Source of the DNA: Nocardioides sp. Soil805
GTDB taxonomy: Bacteria > Actinomycetota > Actinomycetes > Propionibacteriales > Nocardioidaceae
Reading direction: 5' to 3'
DNA: 64,000 nt
Assembly: GCF_001429625.1 (NCBI RefSeq)
Contig: NZ_LMSU01000007.1
Coordinates: 1-64,000 of the forward strand
Each line of letters opens with the position of its first letter. Positions within the stretch are counted from its first letter, which is position 1. Position numbers and translations under genes: made by a program. Below the pieces are notes generated by a model. The model did not search any database. It saw only the letters and a list, made by a program, of their open reading frames with translations, and had not been told where the DNA came from. Positions 29,744 through 38,026 of this stretch are shown here, piece after piece.

Positions 29744-30412
29744 TCAGGCGGTCATCCCGGGGTCCTCGTCACGGGTGATCGACCCGAGGTAGCCGTGGCG
29801 TACCCCCCACAGCACCGCCTGCGAGCGCGACGCCACGCCCATCTTGCGGTAGGCGGAGCGGATGTAGGACTTGAGCGAGTTGATGCTGATCGAGGCTCGG
29901 TCCGCGATGGTCTGGTTGTCGAAGCCCGCCGTGATCATCGCGATCACCTGCGCCTCGCGAGGGGTGAGCGTCTCCAGCGGCGACGTCGGGGTCGAGTGCG
30001 GGGACGTGACCGGGGGCTGGTCGGCGCCCAGGTCGACCACGGGGCGTCCGTGGTGGATCGACTCGAGCGCCGCGACGAGGCGCGCCGCCGGCAGGGCCTT
30101 CGACAGCACCCCGCTCACCCCGTTGCCGAGCGCCAGCTCCACCAGCTCGGGGCGCGCGTTCCAGGTCCAGGTGACGAGGCGGCCGTCGTGCGCGACCGAC
30201 TGGACCGCGGCCAGCGGCAGGTCCCGGACCCCGGCGAGCGTGTCGTGGAGGGTGAGGTCGACGTCCCGGGCCGGGACGCCGCCCGGGGACGGCAGCACCT
30301 GCACGCGGTGGGCGTACGGCGCCAGGAGGCCGGCGAAACCGACGGTCACGAGCTCGCACTCGTGGGCCAGGGTGACGCGCACAGGGCGGCGTCGTCGTGT
30401 CATCACGGTCAT
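29744..30412 (-). CDS. LuxR/NarL-type regulator with degenerate receiver domain
   Basis: The 222-residue protein has a receiver-like N-terminal half and a LuxR helix-turn-helix at about residues 155-215 (LTPREAQVIAMITAGFDNQTIADRA, SINSLKSYIRSAYRKMG in pieces). The paired acidic residues of the phosphorylation pocket are replaced by H17-E18 (TLAHECEL), although an HD pair is present at the expected phospho-Asp strand (DLTLHDTL). This suggests atypical or phosphorylation-independent control. It starts with ATG at 30412 and is divergent from the sigma factor gene with a 126-bp gap. No histidine kinase is adjacent. Confidence 0.8.
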   Translation of the reverse strand: MTVMTRRRRPVRVTLAHECELVTVGFAGLLAPYAHRVQVLPSPGGVPARDVDLTLHDTLAGVRDLPLAAVQSVAHDGRLVTWTWNARPELVELALGNGVSGVLSKALPAARLVAALESIHHGRPVVDLGADQPPVTSPHSTPTSPLETLTPREAQVIAMITAGFDNQTIADRASISINSLKSYIRSAYRKMGVASRSQAVLWGVRHGYLGSITRDEDPGMTA

Positions 30413-30538
30413 GAGCGCGCCGTACCCAACTCGTGCGATCGCATGCCCGAAGGGAGGTAGTGGCGGACGGACAGCACTGGTTGGCTCGGGAGTCGTGGTC
30501 GAGCAACGTGCCACGTTCGACCTGCACGAAGGAACGAC

Positions 30539-31357
30539 GTGTCACCCACCTCCCCGCCCCGGGGGCACCGCGGCGTGTCCCGCGCCCGCCGGATGGCCCT
30601 CACCGACGAGCTGCTGGCCCGACTCGACGACCCGGCCGAGGTACGCCTCGAGCTGGAGGACGAGATCATCCGCCTCAACCTGGTGGTGGCCACCCAGGAG
30701 GCCCGACGCTACGAGCGTCGCGGCATCGATCCCGACGACCTGCGACAGGTGGCCTGCCTGGCCCTGGTGAAGGCGGTGCGCCGCTTCGACCCCGCCCTGG
30801 CCACCGACTTCCTCGGCTACGTCGTGCCGTGCATCCGCGGTGAGCTGCGGCGCTGGTTCCGCGACGCCGGCTGGGTCGTGCGCCCGCCCCGCTCGATCCA
30901 GGAGCTGCAGGCCCGGGTCGCCAGCGTCGGGGCCGAGCTGACCCAGGAGCTCGGGCGGTCCCCTCGACCCAGCGACATCGCAGCCCGGCTCGGCGTCCCG
31001 ACCGCGCGGGTGGAGGAGGCCGTGTCGGCACACGCCGGCTACTCGGTCGACTCCCTGGACGCCGTGCACGACGACTCCGAACGACCGCTCGCCGACTCCC
31101 TCGTGCTCCACGAGGCGGGCTTCGCGCAGGTGGAGGCCCGCACGGTCGTCGCCCCGCTGGTACGACGCCTCGGCACCCGCGAGCAGCGCATCGTCGAGCT
31201 GCGCTACCTCCACGGCGCCACCCAGGGCGAGATCGGCGCGGAGATCGGCGTGACGCAGACCCAGGTGTCGCGGCTGATGACCGGGATCAACCGACAGCTG
31301 GGTGCCGAGCTGGGCGCCGGCGACGAGGACTCCTCGGGCCTGTCGCCCGCCGTCTGA
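30539..31357 (+). CDS. RNA polymerase sigma factor, SigB/SigF/SigG family
   Basis: The 272-residue protein has region 2 (ARRYERRGIDPDDLRQVACLALVKAVRRFDP in pieces; DFLGYVVPCIRGELRRWFRD), region 3 (LGRSPRPSDIAARLGV) and region 4 (LGTREQRIVELRYLHGATQGEIGAEIGVTQTQVSRL in pieces). This is the general-stress and sporulation-type group 3 architecture. GTG at 30539 follows GAAGGA with good spacing. No anti-sigma factor is adjacent. The divergent LuxR-type gene and nearby lipoprotein suggest a stress-response block. Confidence 0.9.
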   Translation: MSPTSPPRGHRGVSRARRMALTDELLARLDDPAEVRLELEDEIIRLNLVVATQEARRYERRGIDPDDLRQVACLALVKAVRRFDPALATDFLGYVVPCIRGELRRWFRDAGWVVRPPRSIQELQARVASVGAELTQELGRSPRPSDIAARLGVPTARVEEAVSAHAGYSVDSLDAVHDDSERPLADSLVLHEAGFAQVEARTVVAPLVRRLGTREQRIVELRYLHGATQGEIGAEIGVTQTQVSRLMTGINRQLGAELGAGDEDSSGLSPAV

Positions 31358-31371
31358 GCGCAGGTCTCCCG

Positions 31372-31405
31372 GACCCGTCCGATCAGGGGGCTGCCCGGAC
31401 GGGTC
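31372..31405. terminator. Convergent hairpin between sigma factor and lipoprotein genes
   Basis: GACCCGTCCG (31372-31381) and CGGACGGGTC (31396-31405) pair perfectly around a 14-nt loop. The hairpin spans the convergent gene ends and overlaps the last codons of the lipoprotein gene. Confidence 0.6.
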
Positions 31406-32333
31406 GGTCGAGCCCCGCCTCGAGCGCCGCCACCAGGTCGTCGATCTCGACCCTCACGTCCCCCGCCCCGTGATGGAGCAGGTCGGCCATTGCGGTCCGT
31501 GCGACCCGCACCGCGTCCCGCAGCTCTCTGGCCCGGCCCCGGACTTGCTCGTCCTTGGCGGTGGCCTCGAGCCGCGTGAGTCGGTCCTCGAGGGCCACGA
31601 CGCGGTCCGACGACACGGCCCAGCCTCCTGCGACCTGCTCGCGTGAGCCGGTGTCCCGCAGGTCCGGCAGCAGCTCGCGAGCGAGCCACGACACCTCGCC
31701 CTCCGCGGCGGTGAGCTCGGCGCGCCCGGCGCCGCGGCGACGGGCCCGGCTCCACAGGAGTACCCCGGCCACCAGCGCGAGCACCAGCCCCGCGAGAAGC
31801 CACCACCACCCGGCCCCACCCTCGTCCGCCTCGGCCTCGACGTCGGTCGTCTCGGCCTCGACCATCGCGGACGACGAGGGCGCGGGCTCCGAGGTGGCGC
31901 TCCCGGAAGGCGTGGGCAGGACGGAGGTCTCCGAGGCCGAGGGCTCGGAGGCGCTGGGCGTCACGGAATTGCTGGGCGTCTCGCTCTCGCTGGGCGTCTC
32001 GGACTCGCTGGGCGTCTCGGACTCACTGGGCGTCACGGACTCACTGGGCGTCACGGAATCACTCGGGGTAGCGGAATCGCTGGGGGTCGCCGGTGCGCTG
32101 GGGGTCCGGGTCGGGCTCGGGACGGTGGGGGTCCGGGTCGGGCTCGGGACGGTGGGGGTCCGGGTCGGGCTCGGCAGCGTCGCGGTCCGGGACGGCTGGG
32201 CGGATGCCGAGCCGGTCGGGGTCGGAGTCGGTCGGTCGCCCGAGCCCTCGCTGCACGAGGTCACCAGCAGGAGGGACGCTGCGACGCCGACGGTTCGCGC
32301 GACGCCGACGCGTCGTCTCGTCGTGGTGGACAT
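31383..32333 (-). CDS. Repeat-stalk lipoprotein with C-terminal transmembrane helix and cytoplasmic tail
   Basis: The 316-residue protein has a lipobox-like SLLLVTSC at about residues 20-27. A stalk of PSPTRTPTV repeats and then (TPSESE)-type repeats extends to about residue 150. An acidic segment, a transmembrane helix WWWLLAGLVLALVAGVLLW at about 175-193, and a roughly 120-residue charged helical tail follow. If both ends are anchored, the stalk forms an external loop and the tail is cytoplasmic. No known domain was recognised. It is convergent with the sigma factor gene. Confidence 0.75.
   Translation of the reverse strand: MSTTTRRRVGVARTVGVAASLLLVTSCSEGSGDRPTPTPTGSASAQPSRTATLPSPTRTPTVPSPTRTPTVPSPTRTPSAPATPSDSATPSDSVTPSESVTPSESETPSESETPSESETPSNSVTPSASEPSASETSVLPTPSGSATSEPAPSSSAMVEAETTDVEAEADEGGAGWWWLLAGLVLALVAGVLLWSRARRRGAGRAELTAAEGEVSWLARELLPDLRDTGSREQVAGGWAVSSDRVVALEDRLTRLEATAKDEQVRGRARELRDAVRVARTAMADLLHHGAGDVRVEIDDLVAALEAGLDRPVRAAP
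32100..32175 (-). repeat. 27-bp tandem repeat within the lipoprotein gene
   Basis: Two full units at 32100-32126 and 32127-32153 and a partial third to 32175 share GGGTCCGGGTCGGGCTCGG. They encode the PSPTRTPTV repeats. An 18-bp-period repeat encoding TPSESE lies at about 31965-32060. Such repeats are prone to length variation. Confidence 0.8.
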
Positions 32334-32441
32334 GGAACCCCCTCAGCCGTCGGGCCCCGCCCGGACGGACGCTCGCTCGTCGCCCCGCATGCTGGCACAG
32401 GGAGCTCCCCGGGACATCGCCCTCCGCCCGCCCGCTGTTCG

Positions 32442-32457
32442 GGTCACCCGGGTGACC
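32442..32457. promoter_or_regulatory. 16-bp perfect palindrome upstream of the three-helix-bundle gene
   Basis: GGTCACCCGGGTGACC lies in the 242-bp divergent region between the lipoprotein gene and the small gene at 32576. It ends about 118 bp upstream of that gene's ATG. It is a candidate operator; no regulator can be named. Confidence 0.5.
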
Positions 32458-32575
32458 TTTTGGGAGGGGGATGCGACGCCAGTGGGCTCGACGGATCCTC
32501 GGGGTAGGGCCACAGGTGTCAGGGCTCGTCGTGTGTCCACCCGAGGACCGCGGAACCAGAAGGGGGCCGGAACGC

Positions 32576-32884
32576 ATGGTGACCACGGACGTACACCTGA
32601 ACCGGACCGTCCGGGCGGAACCGACCGCAGAGCCGATCGAGGAGCCGATCGCCGCAGGCCCCGGTGAGGCCGACCTGACCCGGAGCATGGCGCTGGTGAG
32701 CGCACGGCTCAGGGAGCGGTTCGACTCGGTGCCCGCGACGACCGTCGAGGGCGTGATCAGCGAGGTCCGTCGCGAGTTCGACGGGAGCCGGGTCCGAGCC
32801 TTCGTACCGATCCTCGTCGAACGCCTGGCCCGGGACCGCCTGACCGTCCTGTCGATGCCTGCGCCTCAGGCAGACCAGGCCTGA
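32576..32884 (+). CDS. Small three-helix bundle dimerization domain protein
   Basis: The 102-residue protein has a variable N-terminus and then a helical C-terminal domain. ALVSARLRERFDSVPATTVEGVISEVRREFDGSRVRAFVPILVERLARDRL, read in pieces, fits the short actinobacterial three-helix-bundle dimerization family. These proteins often stand alone near stress regulators. ATG at 32576 follows AGAAGGGGG. Function is unknown. Confidence 0.7.
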   Translation: MVTTDVHLNRTVRAEPTAEPIEEPIAAGPGEADLTRSMALVSARLRERFDSVPATTVEGVISEVRREFDGSRVRAFVPILVERLARDRLTVLSMPAPQADQA

Positions 32885-33111
32885 GCCGGCCTCCCCTACA
32901 TGGTCCCAGTGGTCATCCTCGCCGCACCCCGGCACGGGGGATACAGGGCGCGGCGAGGAATCCAGGGGGGGTGGGACGCCACAGGGGAGCGTCCCCGGGG
33001 CACGACGGCAGGTGAGCGCGCTCGTACTCGCCGTGACCTCACGAAGGACAGTACGCACCGGCGACGTTCCACACAGCACCACCCGGGACGGGTGCCTTAC
33101 CCTCTGGGGAC

Positions 33112-34167
33112 ATGCCACGGTCACGGGCCACACCACTGCTCGGTCGGCGTGCCGCGCTGCGCGGGTACGTCGCGCTGGCCCGCGGGCTCGACCTCGACGC
33201 TGCGCGCCTCCTGAACGCGCAGGGCCTGCGCGTCGATGCGCTGGAGCCAGATGCCTGGTCCCCGGTGGACGCCATGGCACGGGTGCTCGGGTCGTCCGCG
33301 CGTTCGTCAGGTCGCGACGACTTCGGCCTCCTGCTGTCGAAGAGACGGCGTCTGTCCACGCTGGGGCCGCTGAGCCTCCTCCTGCACGAGGAGCCCGACG
33401 TTGCCAGTGCCGTGCAACTGCTTCATCGAAACGCCGCCAGCTACAACCAGGCGCTCTCGTTCTCGACCGTCCACGCGGACGTGTTGACGACGATCGAGGT
33501 GACGCTGTCCCTCGGCGACGACGTCGATCCCGGGTCCGCACGTCAGGCGCTGGAGCTGGCGGTCGCCGCGTACCTCCGGATCCTCCGGGAGCTGTGTGCC
33601 CCGGGCTGGCGCCCCTTCCAGGTTCAGCTCCCCCACGACCCCCCCTGCGATGTGCGGACCCACCACAGCGTCCTCGACACCGTCATCGTGTTCGACGCGG
33701 CTCGAGCCGCCGTCGTCCTCCGCCGCGACGACCTTGACCTGGAGCTGCAGGCCGACCCCCAGCGTCGCGCGTACGCGCGACGGTTCCTCGACCTCCTGCG
33801 CCTGGACTCGCAGGACGCCGGCATCACGGGCGCGGTGCACACGCTGATCCGGACCAGGTTGCCGTCCGGTCGGTGCTCCGCCGAGCTGGTGGCTCGCGAC
33901 CTCGGCATGGACCGGCGCACCCTTCACCGCCAGCTGGAGCGCGAAGGGACGACTTTCTCCACGGTGCTCGACGAGGTCCGCGCGGCCCTGGCCGAGGAGA
34001 GGCTGCGTGACCCCCACTACACCGTGACGCAGGTGTCCGAGGCGCTGGGCTTCGCCGCCCCGAGCGCCATGTCGCGGTGGTTCACCCGTCGGTACGGCTG
34101 CTCGCCCACACAGTGGCGCGACCGGCTCGAGGCGGCACCGGCGAGGGCGACAGGCAGCACCGCCTGA
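33112..34167 (+). CDS. AraC family transcriptional regulator
   Basis: The 351-residue protein has an N-terminal arabinose-binding-like sensor (about residues 20-210) of the OruR/ArgR-like AraC group. A C-terminal pair of helix-turn-helix motifs follows at about 255-340: SAELVARDLGMDRRTLHRQLEREGTTF, read in pieces, and VTQVSEALGFAAPSAMSRWFTRRYGCSPTQWR, read in pieces. It is convergent with the FadE25-like gene. AraC proteins of this group commonly control adjacent metabolic genes, but the target here is unknown. Confidence 0.85.
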   Translation: MPRSRATPLLGRRAALRGYVALARGLDLDAARLLNAQGLRVDALEPDAWSPVDAMARVLGSSARSSGRDDFGLLLSKRRRLSTLGPLSLLLHEEPDVASAVQLLHRNAASYNQALSFSTVHADVLTTIEVTLSLGDDVDPGSARQALELAVAAYLRILRELCAPGWRPFQVQLPHDPPCDVRTHHSVLDTVIVFDAARAAVVLRRDDLDLELQADPQRRAYARRFLDLLRLDSQDAGITGAVHTLIRTRLPSGRCSAELVARDLGMDRRTLHRQLEREGTTFSTVLDEVRAALAEERLRDPHYTVTQVSEALGFAAPSAMSRWFTRRYGCSPTQWRDRLEAAPARATGSTA

Positions 34168-34199
34168 TCCCCGCGCCGCAGCTCCGCACGACACCCGGA

Positions 34200-35366
34200 T
34201 CAGAGCTCGGACTGCACCCCGTTGAGGAGCTGACGCGCCATCACGATCCGCTGGACCTGGTTGGTGCCCTCGTAGATCTGGGTGATCTTCGCGTCGCGCA
34301 TCATCCGCTCGACCGGGTAGTCGCGGGTGAAGCCGTAGCCGCCCAGCACCTGCACGGCGTCGACGGTCACCTGCATCGCGACGTCGGAGGCGAAGCACTT
34401 GGCCGCGGCCCCGAAGAACGTCAGGTCCGCGTCGCCCCGCTCGGAGCGGCCGGCGGCGGCGTACGTCATCTGTCGGGCCGCCTCGACCTTCATGCCCATG
34501 TCGGCGAGCATGAACTGCAGGCCCTGGAAGTCGGAGATCGACTTCCCGAACTGTCGGCGCTCCTTGGCGTACTCCAGCGCGTAGTCGAGCGCACCCTGCG
34601 CGACGCCGACGGCCTGGGCGGCGATGGTGACGCGGGTGTGGTCGAGGGTCTGCATCGCGGTGGCGAAGCCGGTGCCCTCGGCGCCGATCATCCGGTCCGC
34701 GGGGATGCGGACCTTGTCGAGGTAGACCTCGCGGGTCGGGCTGCCCTTGATGCCGAGCTTCTTCTCGGGGGCGCCGAAGGAGACGCCCTCGTCCGACTTC
34801 TCCACCACGAAGGCGGAGATGCCGCCGCGCGTCTTCTTCTCGGCGTCGGTGACAGCCATGACGGTGTAGAACTCCGACTCGCCGGCGTTGGTGATCCACC
34901 GCTTCACCCCGTCGAGGACCCACTCGTCGCCGTCGCGCACCGCGCGGGTCTTCATGCCCCCGGCGTCCGAGCCGGCGTCGGGCTCGGAGAGGCAGTAGGA
35001 GAACCCGCCCTCACCGCGGGCCAGGGCGCCGAGGTACTTCTGCTTGAGCTCCTCGGAGCCCGCGATCTGCACCGGCAGCGAGCCGAGCTTGTTGACCGCA
35101 GGGATCAGGCTCGAGGACACGCACGCCCGTGCGACCTCCTCGATGACCAGCACGGTCGCCAGCGCGTCCGCACCTGCGCCGCCGTACTCCTCGGGCACGT
35201 GCGGGGCGTGGAAGTCCGCGGCCAGCAGCGCGTCGGCCGCCTCCTGCGGGTAGCGCGCCTCCTCGTCGACCGCAGCGGCATACGGCGCGACCTTCGCGTC
35301 GCACAGGTCGCGGACGGCCTCGCGGATGGCCCGGTGCTCCTCGGAGAGGGTGTACATGTCGCTCAT
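34200..35366 (-). CDS. fadE25: Acyl-CoA dehydrogenase, FadE25-like
   Basis: The 388-residue flavoprotein oxidises acyl-CoA to enoyl-CoA. Family blocks are VPEEYGGAGADALA, CLSEPDAGSDAGGM, KRWITNAGESEFYTVMAV, KLGIKGSPTREVYLD and RDAKITQIYEGTNQVQRIVMARQLL. These recall M. tuberculosis FadE25 (Rv3274c) closely from memory, and the location before purE/purK fits that gene. ATG at 35366 starts the frame. It is convergent with the AraC gene. Confidence 0.85.
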   Translation of the reverse strand: MSDMYTLSEEHRAIREAVRDLCDAKVAPYAAAVDEEARYPQEAADALLAADFHAPHVPEEYGGAGADALATVLVIEEVARACVSSSLIPAVNKLGSLPVQIAGSEELKQKYLGALARGEGGFSYCLSEPDAGSDAGGMKTRAVRDGDEWVLDGVKRWITNAGESEFYTVMAVTDAEKKTRGGISAFVVEKSDEGVSFGAPEKKLGIKGSPTREVYLDKVRIPADRMIGAEGTGFATAMQTLDHTRVTIAAQAVGVAQGALDYALEYAKERRQFGKSISDFQGLQFMLADMGMKVEAARQMTYAAAGRSERGDADLTFFGAAAKCFASDVAMQVTVDAVQVLGGYGFTRDYPVERMMRDAKITQIYEGTNQVQRIVMARQLLNGVQSEL

Positions 35367-35421
35367 GCACGAATCCTACTAGCGGGTAACGAGCCTGTGC
35401 GCAGCGGTCGGACGACGAACG

Positions 35422-35450
35422 CCCGGCCGGTGCGCGGGGCACCGACCGGG
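35422..35450 (-). terminator. Hairpin downstream of the Ig-like secreted protein gene
   Basis: CCCGGCCGGTGC (35422-35433) and GCACCGACCGGG (35439-35450) form a 12-bp stem with one mismatch and a 5-nt loop. It lies 24 bp past the stop codon. Confidence 0.6.
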
Positions 35451-35473
35451 CGGTCGAGGAGACGGGACCGGGG

Positions 35474-36397
35474 TCAGCGGACCTTGATGACGACCTTCTT
35501 GTCCTTCGACTTCTCGGTGAAGTCGTCGCCGAGGTAGAGCACCTTCACCACGGTCTTGCCCTTGGGCAGCGCCTTCTTGAGGGTGATGGTGACCTTGCCC
35601 TGGGCGTTGAGCGAACCCTTGCCGAGCTTCTTCTGGCCCTTCATGACCTTCACCTTGCCGGTGGGGACCTCGTTGTCGGCCTGCACGGTGACCTTGAGCT
35701 TGGTCTTCTTGCCGAGCTTGGTGGGGTTCTTCGCGGGCTTCGCCTTGGTCGTGGACTCGTTCTCGGCCAGGATGACCGACCCGAGGCTCGAGGGCGTACC
35801 CGGCTTGTAGACGCACGGGACATCCTTGAGCATGGCAACGTCGCCCTGCTGCGTAGCGGTGAACGTGAACGCCGAGGGCACCACGACGTCGTAGGTGCCG
35901 GCGCCCGGGAGGTTGACCGGGACGGTCGTGGCGGGCTCCACGCCGGGAGTGGTCAGCGGGTTGGGCGTGTTGAGGGTGAGCGGCTGGTTCGCCGTGGCGG
36001 GCACGGGCGTCTGCGGGAACCGGACGTTCTGCAGCGCGAGGTCGGCGGTGTCCGAGGAGGACAGGTTGTCCAGCGTGGCGACCATGTCGTTGGAGAAGCC
36101 GCCGATGGACGTCGCCTTGTAGAAGAACTTCGCGGCCTCGACGACGTCGGCCGGCAGGGTCACGCTCAGCAGCACCGGGATGGCCGGGGCGTCGAGGCCC
36201 GCGTTGGCGGCACCGGGCAGGGTGGCGGTGATGCCCACCGGGATGTCCCGGACGCCCAGGCTCGGGAAGGTGCAGGTGTAGGTGGTGGCCGCGGTGGCGG
36301 CCTGGGCGGCCGGGGCCGTCATGGCGACGAGAGCGCCGGCGCTCAGGGCGCCCGCGGCAACTGCGGCGCCGAGGCGCCGGACTGGGGTGTGGAGCAT
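35474..36397 (-). CDS. Secreted protein with C-terminal Ig-like domain
   Basis: The 307-residue protein has a signal peptide (MLHTPVRRLGAAVAAGALSA, cleavage after AQA-like sites near residue 35). A beta-rich middle domain with one cysteine pair (YTCTFPSLG, DVPCVYKPG) comes next. A lysine-rich Ig-like domain (about residues 215-307: VPTGKVKVMKGQKKLGKGSL, VLYLGDDFTEKSKDKK) closes it. Such Ig-like repeats are common in surface proteins of Nocardioides. ATG at 36397 follows GAGGGA. No catalytic motif was seen. Confidence 0.7.
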   Translation of the reverse strand: MLHTPVRRLGAAVAAGALSAGALVAMTAPAAQAATAATTYTCTFPSLGVRDIPVGITATLPGAANAGLDAPAIPVLLSVTLPADVVEAAKFFYKATSIGGFSNDMVATLDNLSSSDTADLALQNVRFPQTPVPATANQPLTLNTPNPLTTPGVEPATTVPVNLPGAGTYDVVVPSAFTFTATQQGDVAMLKDVPCVYKPGTPSSLGSVILAENESTTKAKPAKNPTKLGKKTKLKVTVQADNEVPTGKVKVMKGQKKLGKGSLNAQGKVTITLKKALPKGKTVVKVLYLGDDFTEKSKDKKVVIKVR

Positions 36398-36540
36398 GAG
36401 TGGATGTCCCTCCGTGGATGTGTGTGCGGTCACACCCAACCACATCCGCCACCACATTCACGGTGCTGGTAGACCCTTGTCGTACTGATCGGTAACCCCA
36501 CCGGGGTTTGGGGTTCCGCTCCACCGGGCACTCCGGGGCC

Positions 36541-37926
36541 ATGCGTCGTACGCCGATCACCGCCCTCGCCCTGCTCGCCGTACTCACGGTCCTGGCCGGC
36601 TGCTCGGACGGGGAGGCGGAGAAGGGGGACGCCGCCCCGGCGGCGCCGTCCTCCGCCACGAGCACGGAGGAGGGGGCCACCGACGAACCGGCGGCGGCCC
36701 CGGCGGTCATGATCGGCGACCAGGTCTACGTGCCGCCCTGCGCCCTCCTGCCCACGACCGAGGCCACGCGGCTGCTCCCCCTCACCCGTGGGGCCGAGGT
36801 CACCGAGCGCGGGCGGGCCGCCTCCACGACCGCCAAGGAGCTGGCCGAGCGCAAGGACACCGTCGGTGGCGCCGTGGTCACCACCAGCTGCGACTACTCG
36901 ATCGGGGACCGCGCCAAGACGTTCGCCAAGCTCAAGGTGGAGCAGTACCCCACCGAGGCGGCCGCCGCCGCGGAGTGGCGCCAGTTCAAGAAGTACGGCG
37001 ACGGGAGGCTGCCGAAGGACCTGCGCGACAACAACGGTGTCTTCGACGCCCTCGAGCAGGCCACGGTCGACATCATCCGGGACGCCCAGCAGAGCCTCGG
37101 CGGCGTGCGGCTGCGGGGCATCGACGAGCGCATCCTGTGGCAGCAGGGCGGGAGCGCCTACCTCGCGACGACCGGCAACCTGCTCGTGCGCTTCACCCGG
37201 GGGCGCGACTACGGGCTCACCGACGACCTGACCGAGCGCGACGCAGAGCTGGCCGAGCGCGTGCTGACCACCGCCCTCGACCGTGCCGAGGAGCTCCGCG
37301 GCGAGGACGCCGAGCCCGCCGCCGGCTCCACGGGACAGTTCTCGCAGGCCCAGGACTGGCCCACCTTCCTCGACCCCTGCGCACTCCTCGACGGCGAGGC
37401 GGTGGACGCCCTCTTCCCGGGGGTCGAGCTGGAGGAGCTCACCTCCGACTCGACCCCCGCCGATCCGGACTCCTACCTCTCCCTGGACTCCTTCGCCGGC
37501 CGCTCGGTCCAGAACAGCTGCCTGCGCGAGGACGACGAGAACCGGCGCACCGCCGAGCTGCTGGTCCAGTACGTCGCGCCGGGCGACCAGCCGAGGCGGG
37601 TGCTGGACTCCTACCTGTCCCAGCTGGCGTTCTCCGATCCCCGGCCGACCCCGGACGAGGTCCGCACGATCCGGGGGGCGCTGCGCCCCGGCGGGATGTT
37701 CGACGTCGACGGCTCCTACGTGCTCGCCAGCACCGGCGGCGGCATGTACTTCTACGTGATCTGGGACCGCTACGTCCTCGAGCTCCAGGCGAAGCAGGCG
37801 AAGAAGCGCCGGGGCGGGAAGCCCGAGCCGTTCCCCGAGCTGGAGACGCTCGACAGCTACACCCTCAAGACGGCCATGGAGGCCGTCGTCGCCAACGCCC
37901 GGAACACGCTCGGGACCGAGGACTGA
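36541..37926 (+). CDS. Predicted lipoprotein of unknown function
   Basis: The 461-residue protein has a signal peptide with the lipobox LAGC at about residues 18-21, followed by a low-complexity Ala/Pro/Glu linker. Two similar halves follow, each starting with a cysteine block (PPCALLPTTEATRLLP and DPCALLDGEAVDALFPG) and containing a later cysteine, so the protein may be an internal duplication. It resembles DUF3558-like actinobacterial lipoproteins in style. No enzymatic motif is visible. It is a monocistron divergent from the Ig-like secreted protein. Confidence 0.75.
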   Translation: MRRTPITALALLAVLTVLAGCSDGEAEKGDAAPAAPSSATSTEEGATDEPAAAPAVMIGDQVYVPPCALLPTTEATRLLPLTRGAEVTERGRAASTTAKELAERKDTVGGAVVTTSCDYSIGDRAKTFAKLKVEQYPTEAAAAAEWRQFKKYGDGRLPKDLRDNNGVFDALEQATVDIIRDAQQSLGGVRLRGIDERILWQQGGSAYLATTGNLLVRFTRGRDYGLTDDLTERDAELAERVLTTALDRAEELRGEDAEPAAGSTGQFSQAQDWPTFLDPCALLDGEAVDALFPGVELEELTSDSTPADPDSYLSLDSFAGRSVQNSCLREDDENRRTAELLVQYVAPGDQPRRVLDSYLSQLAFSDPRPTPDEVRTIRGALRPGGMFDVDGSYVLASTGGGMYFYVIWDRYVLELQAKQAKKRRGGKPEPFPELETLDSYTLKTAMEAVVANARNTLGTED

Positions 37927-38026
37927 GCGCTACCGGGCACGGCCCCAGGACGGGCCGAAGGCCTCTGGGCGACCCGGCGTCGCCGCCCTAGCGTGGTGGG
38001 ACCAGCCGCACACACCGGGAGTCACC

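Noticed and set aside
32900-33214. Small plus-strand frame upstream of the AraC gene
   Set aside because: No family resemblance, Arg-rich shadow composition, and it overlaps the AraC start in another frame. The 227-bp gap 32885-33111 shows no other clear feature.
33307-34923. Minus-strand open frame of 538 codons
   Set aside because: It is antisense to the AraC regulator and overlaps the FadE25-like gene in another frame, with no family motif.
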